From positions 33,125,128 through 33,189,127 of the forward strand of contig CATQJL010000001.1 of the NCBI GenBank assembly GCA_958299035.1: a stretch of DNA of 64,000 nt. The letters are read 5' to 3'. The DNA is from Cylicocyclus nassatus (Eukaryota; Nematoda; Chromadorea; Rhabditida; Strongylidae). The notes under the pieces were generated by a model. It was not told where the DNA came from. It searched no databases and saw only the letters and a list, made by a program, of their open reading frames with translations. Every line of letters starts with the position of its first letter. The stretch's first letter is position 1. Below, piece by piece: positions 50,227-62,244 of the stretch. Position numbers and translations under genes: made by a program.

Positions 50227-51808
50227 CAATTGTACTGACAGAGGCTCGCGCCTGATATTTGCCGCAGATACATTGAAAGCATTCAATGGAGGATGCCTCT
50301 CATCGTAAACCTAGAGGTGGAAATTTGATAGAAAAAACCGAAAAAAACGGACCCTATGGCGATCACCGAAAGCAAATCTGAGGATGATGATGACTGGTTT
50401 CAACTGATACTCATGTGATTGTCAAAATTCAAACAATGTTTCTACTAATTATGTAAAAATTTATCTAGGCTTCTATTCATGATTCAAATTAATGGTATAC
50501 GACAAATTTCTATTTTTATTTATTCGCTTTGTTTGCCGAGCACCACCATAACTTGTGAATCTTGGTAATTGAAATGATTGACTCAATTGATTTTGTTTTT
50601 GCATACCACAAATAAGAAATTCAAAAGTCAAAAAGAATATTTTCCAGCTTGAAATGATCGACGCTAAAAAGGGCAGTTGGTCCCGTAAATCATAACTGGT
50701 AATCAATTTGATCTTTGTGAATTCTAGCTAGATTGGAAAATTAATTTTGCGCAAACATCATGCAACCATGAAAAATTTGAAAGTTGAAAAGATTGGAAAT
50801 TCCTACAAAAAACCAAAAGCAAGGATTTTGTTCCCACTTTGGAATGATTATTATGAAACAAAAGACTCATGCTGTTGGCAGTTTTTCTGCAAAAATGCAG
50901 AATTAGAGATTTGAAAATTGTTTTTGATTTTTTAAGTTATTTGTTTTTTTTCTTCCCATCTTTCATTTAGGCAAGAGTTAATTTAAGTTTGCACATTGGC
51001 ATGGGGCGTCAGCTGAGGTGCGAAAATACCTGGGTCACAGAGCTTGGGTGCAAGTGCACCCATACAAATGGACCAATGACCTTAGAGCGAGTATATGAAG
51101 AATACATCTACTACCTATTTGAAACAATTTTCATACCATTGGATCTTGCGCATTCAAATTTAGAAATAATACTTATCAATATAATAATATAACAATAATA
51201 TTTTAATAATAATATTTTTAGAAAGGTTTGAATTTCTTACCTCGGGTAACAAATGGCCTTTGCTAGATTCTGTTGGTTCACCGATGATCGATATCGAGAT
51301 CAAGATCTTTGTTTCCATTGATATGAGGAAAAAGCTCGCGATATTTATTGGCATGACATTTCAAAAAGGCAGTTCAGTTTGAGATTGATGAAAGATGATA
51401 AAAGATACGAGAAGACTAGGTGGTACGCTGTGCGGTTCCTCCTTGCTCTACTTATTCATCGCTAATGTTTTGCCGCCGGCCCTTTATGAGGTGCGAACAT
51501 GCCCATGTCACCATGGAAATGGAGTGAAGGTCGTTGAGTTTTTGGGGTGACTCTGAAATGGTGTAACGAATCTATTTACATCATTATAAATTTTCTTTTG
51601 TTTACGACTGGCAAACATCAAAAACGAAAAACAAACAATAAAAAAATAGAAAAAACAAAGAGACAAACAGAACGCACGGTCAATGAAAAAATTGGAAGTC
51701 GATCATTCGATAATTTCTTTGATTTTCTGACCATCAATCCACTTTTTTTGACTTCGAACAATTTTTTATTGGCCTTTCAAATATGGATGGAAAGAAAACC
51801 ATTTTCTT
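50227..51808. other. no gene recognised
   Basis: AT-rich intergenic DNA with no supported exons or element ends. Confidence 0.4.
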
Positions 51809-52250
51809 ACAGGGGAAGGATACTTGGATGCCGTAGCCATTCATAATGATTTGTACACCATAAATGCGCTTTTGAATGCTGGTTCGTAGACTGTCTTCGA
51901 ATGGAGTTATGATTTTTTTTCATTAAAAAATTGCGTTCCTGCGGAGGGTCAAAATCATCAAGAAAAAAATTTTCTCTCCTTTCCAAATGCTGAGTATGAT
52001 CCAGATAGTCTAAACAAATATTACTACTTCTAAAATTTTCTTCAGTAGCATCAAACGGTAGGCTAGATCAAATCTGGTGATTTTCACTATCCAAAAGTAG
52101 GCTAAATTTTTATGGAAAAAAGTTCATAACTTTCTTCAGAAGATCGTTTCGCAGATTTCGAGCACAGATTCAGAATCTGCATTCGAAGGCGCATTTTTTG
52201 ATATACAAATCATTAGGAATGGCCGCGGCATCCAAGTATCCTTTCCTTGT
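51809..52250. mobile_element. foldback element C
   Basis: Ends ACAGGGGAAGGATACTTGGA and complement. The arms share the outer domain of elements A and B (GGCCATTC..AATGATTTGTA, CCTTCGAATGC, CTTCTGAAGAAAGTTAT) but lack a tRNA-like module. Confidence 0.75.
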
Positions 52251-52269
52251 TAGATATATGAAGTAAAGT

Positions 52270-52650
52270 TTTCTTTTTATAACAAAAAAGAAGAAGTTAC
52301 CATTTTAGCTCTTCTATCAGCACAAACAAGGCCAGAATTTTTCATTTTCCATCAAGCAGAATCAGGAATTACTTTTTCTTTGCCCATCAAAAACGATCAG
52401 AAGTTACTGTTTTTCTACCCTCGTTACTACGTAAAGTCAGAAAATACTATTTTTCGTCAAAGTTCACTCATCGATGCAGAGCGAAACCAAAATTCATATT
52501 TTTGGCTAAATTCTTCCACTCGCACGCGAGAAAATTCCGAAATTACCTTTTTTAGCATCTCTAACTCTGACACTTACAGAATTCCGAATCGCCACTTCGT
52601 TTATCACCAAAAACAGCAGAAAGTGCTATTTTCCTTTCAAATTCAGTAGA
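52270..52650. repeat. degenerate AGAANTTACTTTTT repeat tract
   Basis: Phrases like CAGGAATTACTTTTTC, CAGAAGTTACTGTTTTTC and AGAAAATACTATTTTTC recur every 50-60 bp. An 89-codon open frame over it is probably a by-product. Confidence 0.4.
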
Positions 52651-53169
52651 ACACGGAAATTTGAGAATTTACAATTAGAAATTTCACTGTATGAACAGTG
52701 ACTTCAGCTTCAAATACAGTCCGAAAAGTGAAAGATTTCGAATAATTCTTCTCAAGAAATGCGGTGCTTCTTGATCAGTTCGTTGCTGTCATCATCCCAG
52801 TATTGTTTAATGCGTTAGCGCAATGATTTGGGATACGCAAAAGTGGACTGTACTACCCTTCTTACGACTTTCTATGCTTTTTAGGATACCGCGCCTGTAC
52901 AATTATGGCTCAACAATAAACACACCGCATCGTGATAAAAACTCCGTTTCCATGGATCGTTAGCTCAACACGTGTGAGTCTTTGGGGTGATCCATACTAA
53001 ATGGCAAAAACATCTTTTTATACGCCCATCACTGATATATCCGCGAGTCCGTTACTCTGTTTAGTCGATTGATTGTATAGTTCAGTTATTAGACTCCATG
53101 TATCTCCCACTGCTGTCCCAAATTTCCCGACTCACCTTTTTCAATATCACAATCTGGCATGATTAAAGA

Positions 53170-53390
53170 TTAGTGTCGGCACGAGGTGGCTTTTCAAATA
53201 CGCAAAAAACAAAGTCCACACCGACTTTCGCCAAAATTCCGAAGTCCTCTTTAGCCCAAAATCGGAAACATCTATTGACAAATCGAACCTATTTGTGTTT
53301 TTTCAGACCACGAAAACGATAATCACTTTGCTTTTTGTGCCAAAACAGATATCCAGCTTGCTAATAAGCCACCTGTGCAGAGTCCTTTTG
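53170..53390. mobile_element. relic of hAT-type family
   Basis: CGGCACGAGGTGGCTT on the left and AAGCCACCTGTGC on the right, with AGATATCCAGCTTGCT inside, parallel the 58,444 element in inverse orientation. The CAGGG ends are lost. Confidence 0.45.
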
Positions 53391-53482
53391 GAGATTCAAG
53401 AATTTTTTAGCTTTTTCAGTATTAATCACATAGAGCTTAATAGAACTCAAACATTGGTATAAGCTGATCCGTGAATGCTTAT

Positions 53483-53684
53483 GGCCCCGGGCAGACTTCA
53501 CGCGATTTGATTGTCGCGACTGAATCGCGACGAGACAACTGTTACAACATCATTCCATGCTAATCAACTTGCATTCGGTTGTGATACTTTTACAGACCGA
53601 AATTTTTGAATGTGAAATGAAAATGAATGGAAAAGTCGGCGATTGAGTCGCGACGATCAAATCGCGTGAAGTCTGACCGGGGCC
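53483..53684. mobile_element. Harbinger-like MITE, copy 2
   Basis: 202 bp, near-identical to 738-939, GGCCCCGGGCAGACTTCACG and complement ends, flanked by TAT on both sides (53,480-53,482; 53,685-53,687). Confidence 0.8.
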
Positions 53685-53879
53685 TATGAAAGCAATGCAG
53701 GTTTGTAACATCAGAATGGTTGAAACATTGGAAATCTAATTAAGATGTTTCTAGCATAGTGAAATTGTCTTGAAATTGTCAGTAACTCCTCTCAAGCGAC
53801 GCATCATTGTCTTTATTGGATGAATGGTCAAATTTGTCGCCATCAATCATGGTCTGAGGTGGTAATTCATGGACTGCAC

Positions 53880-54385
53880 AAACTCTCGGACAGCGGATAG
53901 GACCCCTCCGGCGGAGAAATGGCAGGGCCGCGGGGTTTCCCCAGCGGGGTGTCTGCCACTCCTGCTCCGGAGCCCTCCCATATTGTGCTCCGGAGACCTC
54001 CCATTTTGTGCTCCGGAGACCTCCCATTTTGTGCTCCGGAGCCCTCCCATTTGTGCTTCGGAGACCTCCCATTTTGTGCTCCGGAGCCCTCCCATTTGTG
54101 CTCCGGACCCCTCCGATTTTCTGCTCCTCGGCTCTCCCAAATCTGGCGGACTCGCGGCGGGCAAATTTCTCCGGCGCGCCTCTGCCAAATCTGGCGCACT
54201 TCCGGAGCAGAAATGGCGTACCTTTGCAGCAGGGCCGGAGAAGGGTCCCACTTGCCTGCCAGTGATGTCACCGCGACCTACAAGAAGGGACCACCCAATC
54301 GCCCCGCTCTCATTGGTCAACTGGGTCCGGCGCGACTCTGGCAGATTCCGACTGTCCGGCGGAGGGGTCCGGTCGATTGTCTGAG
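53880..54385. repeat. GC-rich 22-23-bp minisatellite and flanks
   Basis: CTCCGGAGACCTCCCATTTT with variants repeats about seven times at 53,965-54,120, with units of 22 or 23 bp. The flanks hold inverted words (GGACCCCTCCGGCGGAG-like) at 53,895 and 54,355. Both strands are open in several frames because the repeat lacks stops, so no protein is called. Confidence 0.75.
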
Positions 54386-55447
54386 CTGAGCGTAGCTGTC
54401 TATCTTTTTACTCGCTCATAACTAGACTAAATTGCGAGTTTTCTATATACCGCGATCCTTAATTGGTGAACTATAAGCATCAAAAAAGCGGTTCCCAGAC
54501 AACTGTGGATTTAGTTGACAGCTTGGACGGTAACAGTATCGTTTGTTGCGCTATTCGATGAGCTGTGTAAGCATTATTTCAGTTTCATCTAAATCCATTT
54601 TCGTTCAAAACTCCAGCTTCACAGGCAACATTCAAATTCTGCGTATGCCCTCTATTTCGAGAGGAGATCTAGTTTATTATATGTGGGCAAGAAATGATGG
54701 AGCTTGAAATCGTGTTTTCTAGCTTTCAGCACTAAGTATGTTATAAATTTTAGTAAAAAAGCAAACCGACTTGGCGTGCTTCTTCCGTTCCTATTCTTAC
54801 TCGTTGCGAGAAATACAATAATGTAGTGTTATTTGTACTGCTCAAATGTTGCTGCCTAACTGGCATTCAGACAAAGCTTCAGATAGATTTTTGCATTTCA
54901 ATTCATGAGGATCTATGGCGGGAGGCTAAAGATGTGATAGTAAAAGATGAAAACTTGAAAATCTTAGAAATCGTTAAGTCAATATTATCCTCCACTTTTT
55001 GATGCTAGTAGTCATACTGGCACCATAACTGCATACTCTATGTGTAATAAGCAAACTTCCTGATTTAGCAATTTTGAAAGGTTCAGCGACAATTGTGGAG
55101 TTTCCGTTTTGATAAAGGGAAAATCTGCATGTTACCATCATCTTCTCTGATAGGTTGATAATTGGCTATACGCAAATATTACATGAATTCTTCACATCTG
55201 TTGAAATGCTACGTGCGCAAGCAAAGATTGATTGTTATTCATAGTACTGGTGTTTCTCTTTACATCCAAAAATGCATCCAGAAATGTTATGTCTAGACTA
55301 CACGAGAGGAAATACTGTTAGAGAATTTTTCGAACTCACAGATAGAAAAGTGTAAATAAATGGAACGAGTGCTACACTCTTCAAATGGAAATGTGGCTTA
55401 GTTATTACTGAAGGCCAAAATCGGGAAAACATAAACCAATACCCCCA
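54386..55447. other. no gene recognised
   Basis: AT-rich, no supported features. Confidence 0.4.
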
Positions 55448-55577
55448 TTACACGGCTTCAACGGTTTCGAATGCCAAATATGAGCATTTGTGGTGAAACC
55501 TAACCCAGGTGCCGATTTGACCCAGTTCTGAAAACTCTCTGAATATTTCATAAGCAACTGCCTCTGGTGCCAGCTCA
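55448..55577 (-). CDS. possible terminal exon, unknown protein
   Basis: After a good acceptor (AACTCTTTCAG) the frame reads ELAPEAVAYEIFREFSELGQ and on to a stop, 42 residues. It begins one base into a codon. No upstream exon of matching phase was found and no family recognised, so this may be chance. Confidence 0.2.
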
Positions 55578-55930
55578 CTGAAAGAGTTAATTGGGTCAAC
55601 GAGAGATTCGAATCGTCACCGCATCCAGTTGACTGCCTTTGTACAATATCATTACGCAACAAATTTGAATGGTGGAGGAATAGTGAGAGAACAATGGAAA
55701 TGAAATGTAGGATTTGATGTTTCTAAGCAAGATGTATCTAGCTAACAAATCCTGCTAATTTGCCGTTGAAATTTTATTTCCTAGAGTTTTTAGTTTATTT
55801 GTTATTAAATACCTCCGACTGCAGAAAATCAAAAATAGTTTACTCGTTCGCAATGATATCTTAGATCATGTGTCTCATTATGTAAAGAAATCCATAAGAG
55901 AAGGTATATAAGACGTGGAATCATTAATGT

Positions 55931-55936
55931 TTATTT
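55931..55936 (-). terminator. poly(A) signal AATAAA
   Basis: AATAAA on the minus strand about 76 bases past the stop of the gene at 56,012-57,124. Confidence 0.5.
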
Positions 55937-56011
55937 GCTAGCCTATGTATATGTACATACAATGTATAAGTACAATTGCAAAAAAATAAGGAAAATTGCA
56001 GGAGGGTGGGT

Positions 56012-57124
56012 TCAACTCGGTTTGTGCCACAGGAGTAACATCCCAGGGATGTGGTGACGACGTGGCTGAAAGTGTAAAAAATTAAACTATCATAAAAACT
56101 ATTTGACGAAAATTTTACCTCAGGAAATTCCACATCAAATCTATCGCAGAGCTGTAATAGTCGTGTTGCGATAAACTTCGTACGACCGTCGACATCTGAA
56201 AAGATTTCAGTTCAACTAACTATAAAAAATTAGCATTTCTGACATAAAAATATACTCACTGCTGAAGACTGTACAAACACAGCTGTCAAAAGAGTTGCGA
56301 TTTGAACTACGACAACTCAAAATGGAAGTCGAATAACCCTGCGTGGAGGTGGGTACTACACCATAAAAGACGTTGTTTGGACCAATGATACGATCCATGC
56401 TGAGAATCTGAAATAAGCACTTACTGACAGAGTCTGTCAAGCCGGGTTCTTCTCACGGTTATGTGCTTTTGTTGAAACCGGAAATTATGAGGTTGACGGA
56501 TAATTTCTGCTACACTTTTATTTTTTGTTTTTTAGAAATCGAAGAAACTTTCGAAAATTCCTTTTTTTGAGAATTGGTGACGGGTGCAAAGGTCTACCCC
56601 CCCCTGTTCTGTCAGATCCACAGTCCGTGTGCAAAACCCCATTTTCTCGGTGGGAGTACGTTTTATGGGAGTTTTACGTTTTACGTTTTATTTTTGTCAA
56701 CGGAAAAAATCAAGGAAAAATGACAATGAGTGTGCTTACAGAGTTGTCGTAAACTTGCTGGCTATTTGTGCACTTGCGGCATCAGTTATACCGTTGTGTA
56801 CGCCCTGCGGCCTACATATGTAGCAACTTTCAAGATATAGAACTTCTGGAATTTTTCACAATTTCACAAAAAAAGTGCTACAGAATACCCGCCAACCTAA
56901 TATAATTCATTCTACACTCAGTGGTGCAGGTTACAAAGCCCCAACAAAAACACGAAATTACATTTTTCTAAAAACTCTAGTTGAAACAGGAACTTTTTGC
57001 CTGCAAAGAAGAGATTAGGAGCACTCACCATTTATGGTTGAAGAAGTTTACCAATGAAGTGCACTGCGATGAACATGACGTTTTCGCGCTTCACGCCCTT
57101 TCCGCGCTTGCCAACGCCGCCCAT
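56012..57124 (-). CDS. unknown four-exon gene, 125 residues
   Basis: Exons 57052-57124, 56260-56433, 56119-56195 and 56012-56065. All junctions are GT-AG and all phases agree (1, 1, 0). The ATG lies 7 bases after an acceptor-like TAGTACAG. The protein starts basic (MGGVGKRGKGVKRENV), has a middle with five Cys (SILSCRSSNRNSFDSCVC), then a polar segment (RTKFIATRLLQLCDRF), and ends WHKPS. AATAAA follows 76 bases after the stop. No family recognised, no clear signal peptide. The exon 2 acceptor (GGCTTGACAG) is poor in T; a nearby TTATTTCAG at 56,408 is better and could instead be a spliced-leader site, giving an 89-residue protein from the ATG at 56,398. The 618-bp first intron contains transposon-derived sequence. 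Confidence 0.5.
56720..56905. mobile_element. mariner-type end fragment, copy 1
   Basis: Ends CCAACCTAATATA like the right termini of the mariner-type elements and matches 59,806-59,985 over about 180 bp; both keep the plus-strand frame ECAYxVVVNLLAICA. The left ends are not found. Confidence 0.5.
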
Positions 57125-58443
57125 TGAGCTACTGTACTACGGCAGCATAAAACAGTTTGACGAATTGTTTCTGCTCGGATGGACGGGATGAATTCTATAA
57201 ATTTATCTTATACCAAGGATTTCCGTGCTAAAGGACAAGATTCCAACAAAACAAGTGCATGCGTTTCATAACTGAGTTACTCAAAATGAATAAACTTTTA
57301 CTAAAAAAGAAAATTAATTTAACCTTGGTAGAACAACCTCTTGAATTAATTTGGATACTTTATCAAGCAAAATTTGACGATACTCAAAATAAATTTTCTA
57401 AACGCAAATTTCCAAGAAGAACTATTTCAAAGTCAACATCCATCTATGGTTAGATATTCATAGCACTATTATCGACAAAAATTTGAGGATGATTTCTACA
57501 AGCAGTACGAAAGAGATTTCGGCAATGAAATGAGAAGCTCACTATTCTGTCACCGTTCTCCAATGTTTATCCAATTGATTTCATGGGCGAATCATTCGAT
57601 ATTTATGAAAAATAGAGCAATTTGGTGTGAATCTACTAAAAACTTGCTGAAGCTCATTCATTAGTTAAGAGAAATAGTGACGCTCAGTTACGGCTTGTCA
57701 AGCTAGATCAGCTATTTTTTGAGGCCTGACAATTAGACGAGCACAGATAAATTATGATCTTATAGGTTGCGGTGCCCAATCCTCTATACTAGACAAACCT
57801 AACTGCTAGCGATAGGGCCCGCTGAATTTTTGGTTTTTGGTTTTTCTTTTTTCTTTATATCTCTATAAATCAAAATCTAACAGCTTGTGTACTTGTTGTA
57901 TGTGTCTTATGAAAGGGATGATTGACAGAGTTTTTGGTGCAAACAGCGATTAGGGGTGTTCGTATATTCTCTAGGACTTGTTGATCATAATTTCTGTGAG
58001 ACTCCGCAAATCATCTTGCAAACTAGCGAAGCCGAATAGCCCACATTCCCCTCGTTATGTTCATATTGTGCCGAATTTCCAAACTATAAGAACGTAGTCG
58101 TTGCATAAATTCGTTATCCGTCATCTGCGACGAACTCTTTCGTAACTCAGCCTCGTGCTAGATCAAACAAAGAACCTGTTTCTATTTCAGTATGCGTTCA
58201 CTTGCATAAGGTCATCTCTCTGTACTGTTTACGAAACTTGAGACGATTTATCAATGTACTTTCCGGACTTTCCGGACAAGGGCAAAGCCAAAGATTACCA
58301 TGCGTGAGTTTGTAATAACTGGAGGTATTAATAAGTGAGGTAGCATAAATTCTGGTTTATTGCTCTGAAATCGAACGCAGAGCATATGAAATCTTTTGAG
58401 CTACTCCAATCTCCTACGTAGGGCGAAGGTCCAAACTTGGTAG
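57125..58443. other. no gene recognised
   Basis: AT-rich DNA without supported exons. A T-rich tract (TTTTTGGTTTTTGG) is near 57,828. Confidence 0.4.
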
Positions 58444-58675
58444 CAGGGCTCGGCAAAGGTGGCTTATGAGCAAGCTGGATATCGTTTTTGGGACAAAAAG
58501 CAGAAGAGGTATCGTTTTTGAGGCCGAGAAGATACAAAAATTGTAATTTTTTTCGACGTCTTGTTTATTGAGGGTTTTTGAGGGGTTTAGGGTTTAGGGT
58601 CAAAGGAGACTTCGTAAAAATCAAGGGGGACTTCGTTTTTTGCATTTTCCAAGAGCCACCTCGGGCCGAGCCCTG
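58444..58675. mobile_element. hAT-type MITE (232 bp)
   Basis: Ends CAGGGCTCGGCAAAGGTGGC and AGCCACCTCGGGCCGAGCCCTG-like complement, flanked by CTTGGTAG and CTTGGGAG (7/8 match). Contains the two ATCGTTTTTG words and GGGACTTCGTTTT of the family. Confidence 0.85.
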
Positions 58676-60590
58676 CTTGGGAGTATTCTAAATCTGGACA
58701 TCATCTAGCTCGCCCTTTTGATGACACAGTCAGCTGATAGAACAGCCGTTTATGCGCTTGAGGCAGCGCGTAAAAATTTGCCGGCATCCTTTGTTGCGAT
58801 TCATGCGTTTGCGGGATATCCATGTGCACAATAGTAATTTTCTTCCACGGCACGTGTCATAAAAATAAACTGAAGCGGAATTGCATTGTATAAACATTGC
58901 GAAACAAACATTTGGCCAAAGGTGGGATCATTATCTGAGATGTTTAAGCTTGCTCAAGAGAATTTGCGAGGGATTGGAAAGATCCATTTTTCTTTCAAGA
59001 GAACTATCTGATTGTGAGTTGCAAGGTGACATTAATCTTGAGAGGACGAGACAAATAGTCACATATCACAACAAAATCAACGATACCCCCGAGTACCATA
59101 AATGACCGTAGCAAAGGTATGCCGCTTTGACCCCAAGGCGATCGTGTGGTTTGGCTGTCAGCGCAAAATCGGCTCTTCTTTACAGCGCTAATTCGATAAA
59201 TAATGGTTATGTGAGCCGATAGCATAGTTTGACGTTTCCACCGCAAAATGTTGCTATGCTACCCTACCATAAACAGTTACGGAAAAAAACCCAACGAAGG
59301 CGAAACTCGTATGCAAAGACTGTTTAGTTCCAAATTCCACATTGTATAGCTTACTGTTTGCGCTCCCTCGTACCAGAAATAAATAGTATGCGCAGTCTCT
59401 ACAGGAAACGTCGGGTTCCTACAACATGTGAATTCCCATGGATAATTCTATACTGCTTTGTGGTTAGTGTGTAAAGTTTATAATATCGTTTATTTGCCTT
59501 GACTTCAATTGCGTGCTATTTCACGTAGCGCATCACATCTTGGATTTGTTGAATCGGTGTGGGTCCTACAAGAGACTTTACTGATTCTTCCTATATGGCA
59601 GTAAAGGATAATCAAGAAAGAACCGAATAGAGTTTTTTAATCAATTTTTGATTTTAAACTTATTTTTCACTCCTCGTTCTTGACATGTTAGCGGTACCAA
59701 GGTACTGCCATGAGAGGAACAGTGCGAAAATATGCTTTGAGAGAATTGCAGAAGAAAAAAACACAACTAGACGTAGAGGAAATGTCGAAGAAAAGACGAT
59801 AACTTTGAGTGTGCTTACAAAGTTGTCGTAAACTTGCTGGCTATCTGTGCATTTGCATATCATGCTGCTGTTTACGCCCTCTCGTGTCCTACAAATGGAG
59901 CAAATTTGAATCTAGAAAGCTTCCGCAAATTTTCCAGATTTTGCGAAAACAGTGTAACAGAAATCATCCGACAAACTAATATATACTCTAAAATCTCATA
60001 GATAGGACCTCCAAACAGATAGATTCGGGCTTACCTGGCAGGATTTCGGGTAGTCATAATAGAAAAACGGGTTATCTATAGGGCGAACTTATCTCAACGG
60101 TGTATAAGGGCAGACTTTCTGAGTCAAAAAGCGGACTTATATGTGAGATTTCGTGGTGTAAAATTTTGCAATTGTCTGGAACCTGAACTACGGATTCATA
60201 GAAAAGCAAACGTGAATTAAAAGGCAAAGACAGTTGAGGAATGATGTCGTCTCTTTGGATACCTCACATTCAACTCTTCTGTGTCTGCGTACTTGTGGGA
60301 AATTCCGTTGTCTCAGAGTCAAAACGATACTCAACAAGGACTTCACAAATATAATAATAAAATGTGAACGGTAGCATCAATGCATCTCGAATAAAACAAT
60401 TTTATACGTTATTAACTTTTGAATTGCGCCTCACACTGTCGTATTATTTGTTGCTGTTTCAATGGTAAGGTTTATAGAGCTTAAAAAGTTGATGAGGCAG
60501 TAAGTCAGGATTGAAGTAGTATGAAAGGTTATATCGTCATTTCTTAAGGGTTATATTCATCAAATTCGTGATTCGGCTACGGTTATTATA
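58676..60590. other. no gene recognised; mariner-type end fragment copy 2
   Basis: The fragment at 59,806-59,985 repeats 56,720-56,905. A 74-codon open frame at 58,881-59,105 has a credible-looking composition but no splice signals that link it to anything. Confidence 0.35.
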
Positions 60591-61605
60591 TTAGGTTGTT
60601 ACATAAGTCTTGTTACACTTTGATTTCTTACGACGATGAGTCGTGAACTTTATAATTTTAATAGGGCTCAGGGTACCATTCGATAGAGCAAAGCAAGCTC
60701 CACAAGATAGTTTGCCAAAATCCGCACCAAATTCGACCGACTGTAACTTTGCATCCAAAGTCTGAGTCGCACTGAAGGGACGAAATATCACGAAAAATCA
60801 TATCTTTGTTCAGAAAAGTCCTGCGAATCTCCAACTTGCTCACAAAAATTGCCCACTTTATCAAACACTCATATTTATCTTTGTTGTATTTCTTCCTCGT
60901 CTAGAAATCGAGAAATGGAAAATTTTTTTCTACAAAAACGAAGCTATGTTGTTTCTGTTTATGCAGCTGTATACTACAAGCTCTCAGAAGATAACAGTAA
61001 ATTTTCAGCTTTCCAGAAGCTCTAGTTTTCGAAAAATATCAAATTTGGTTTTTCTCACTCAAGTGTTCAATGCTAAATTAGGTAATTCTCGAAAACTAGG
61101 GCTTCTGAAGAGCTGAAAATTTACGGTTATACTTCTGAGGGCTTGTAGGATACAGTTATGTGCATAGAAACAGCATAGCTTCGTTTCTGTAAAAACCGGA
61201 AATTTTTCGTTTTCTCGATTTCTGGATGAGGAAAAAATGCAGCAAAGGTACATATGAGTGTTTGATATAGTGGGCAATTTTTGTGAGCAAGTTGGAGATT
61301 CGTAGGAATCTTCAGATATGAATTATAACTTCAAACTTAACTTCAAAAAACTAAAACTAACTTAACTTCGATATAACTTCAAAAGATATGAATTTTTCGC
61401 AATTTTTGAGTCTTCACTACGACTTAGATTTTGGATGCAAAGTTACAGTAGATCAAAGTTGGTGCGAACATTTGCATACTATCTTGTAGAGCTTGCTTTG
61501 CTCTATCGAATGGTATTCTGAAGCCCTATAAAGAATATGAAATGCATGACTTATTGCCGTTAGAACTCAAGTGTAACAAGACTTATGTAACAATAACAAC
61601 CTAAT
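60591..61605. mobile_element. mariner-type foldback MITE
   Basis: Ends TTAGGTTGTTACATAAGTCT and near-exact complement next to TA. The shared motif CATTCGATAGAGCAAAGCAA is at 60,678 and inverted at 61,481-61,511. The inner arms match the 37,099 element (GAAAACGAAGCTATG-like). Confidence 0.9.
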
Positions 61606-61881
61606 ATAACAACAAAGGCACCGCGTCTTCCATAAAACTCCGCTTCCATGGAACGTTAACTCCGAATCTGCAAGAGTATTCTAATGGAACCAAAGTATTT
61701 GCCCAAAAACAAGAAGGCCACCATTGTCTGTCGTTATATGTAACGTAATTAACATTGGTACAAATCGCCCTACAATCCAATTTGAGCAACTTCAAGCGTT
61801 TAAAGTAGGGCGATGCTTTTGTGATCACTTAATGACGCACTAAAGTAAACTGCTTTGACTATCCCAAGAATTTTGATAAAG

Positions 61882-61910
61882 TTTTCATTTCATTTCATTT
61901 CATTTCATTT
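61882..61910. repeat. (ATTTC)5 microsatellite
   Basis: Five tandem copies of ATTTC. Confidence 0.8.
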
Positions 61911-62031
61911 TCAAGTTTGCCTGTGATTAACTGACATTTTTATTTAATGATGCTAGGACTTTCTGATTTCTCCCTTCTAATTAAGCTGTAGAATACTCTT
62001 AAACCTGTTTTCATTTTTTGACCCTCATTGG

Positions 62032-62238
62032 TTAAACGACCACAATTTTTCCAACCAGCAGTGGACCGCGCTCATCAAACATTCCTGTAAGCAATACAGG
62101 TAAATTGGCACAAAGTCGAACTTATCAAAGCATAGCTAATCAGGTTAGAAGAAGTTCGCAGCTGATGATAGATCTCGACTAATGGAAGTACGAACAATTG
62201 TAAATTGACATACCTTTGACAATGGTTGCTGTTTTCAT
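62032..62238 (-). CDS. candidate two-exon microprotein or 3' end of a gene
   Basis: Exons 62214-62238 and 62032-62084. The ATG follows an AG (ATCGCAG|A-ATG). The donor is G|GTATGT, the acceptor TTGCTTACAG, and the phase agrees. The product MKTATIVKGMFDERGPLLVG plus KIVVV ends at TAA; AATAAA lies about 90 bases downstream (61,938). At 25 residues it could be a microprotein or the last two exons of an unseen longer gene. No family recognised. Confidence 0.25.
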
Positions 62239-62244
62239 TCTGCG

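Noticed and set aside
52380..52649. 89-codon plus-strand frame
   Set aside because: Overlies a degenerate AT-rich repeat tract.
53847..54389. Open frames of 134-171 codons on both strands
   Set aside because: Product of a stop-poor GC-rich minisatellite; frames disagree between unit lengths.
58881..59105. 74-codon frame as an exon
   Set aside because: Composition looks plausible but no acceptor/donor pair or linked exon was found.
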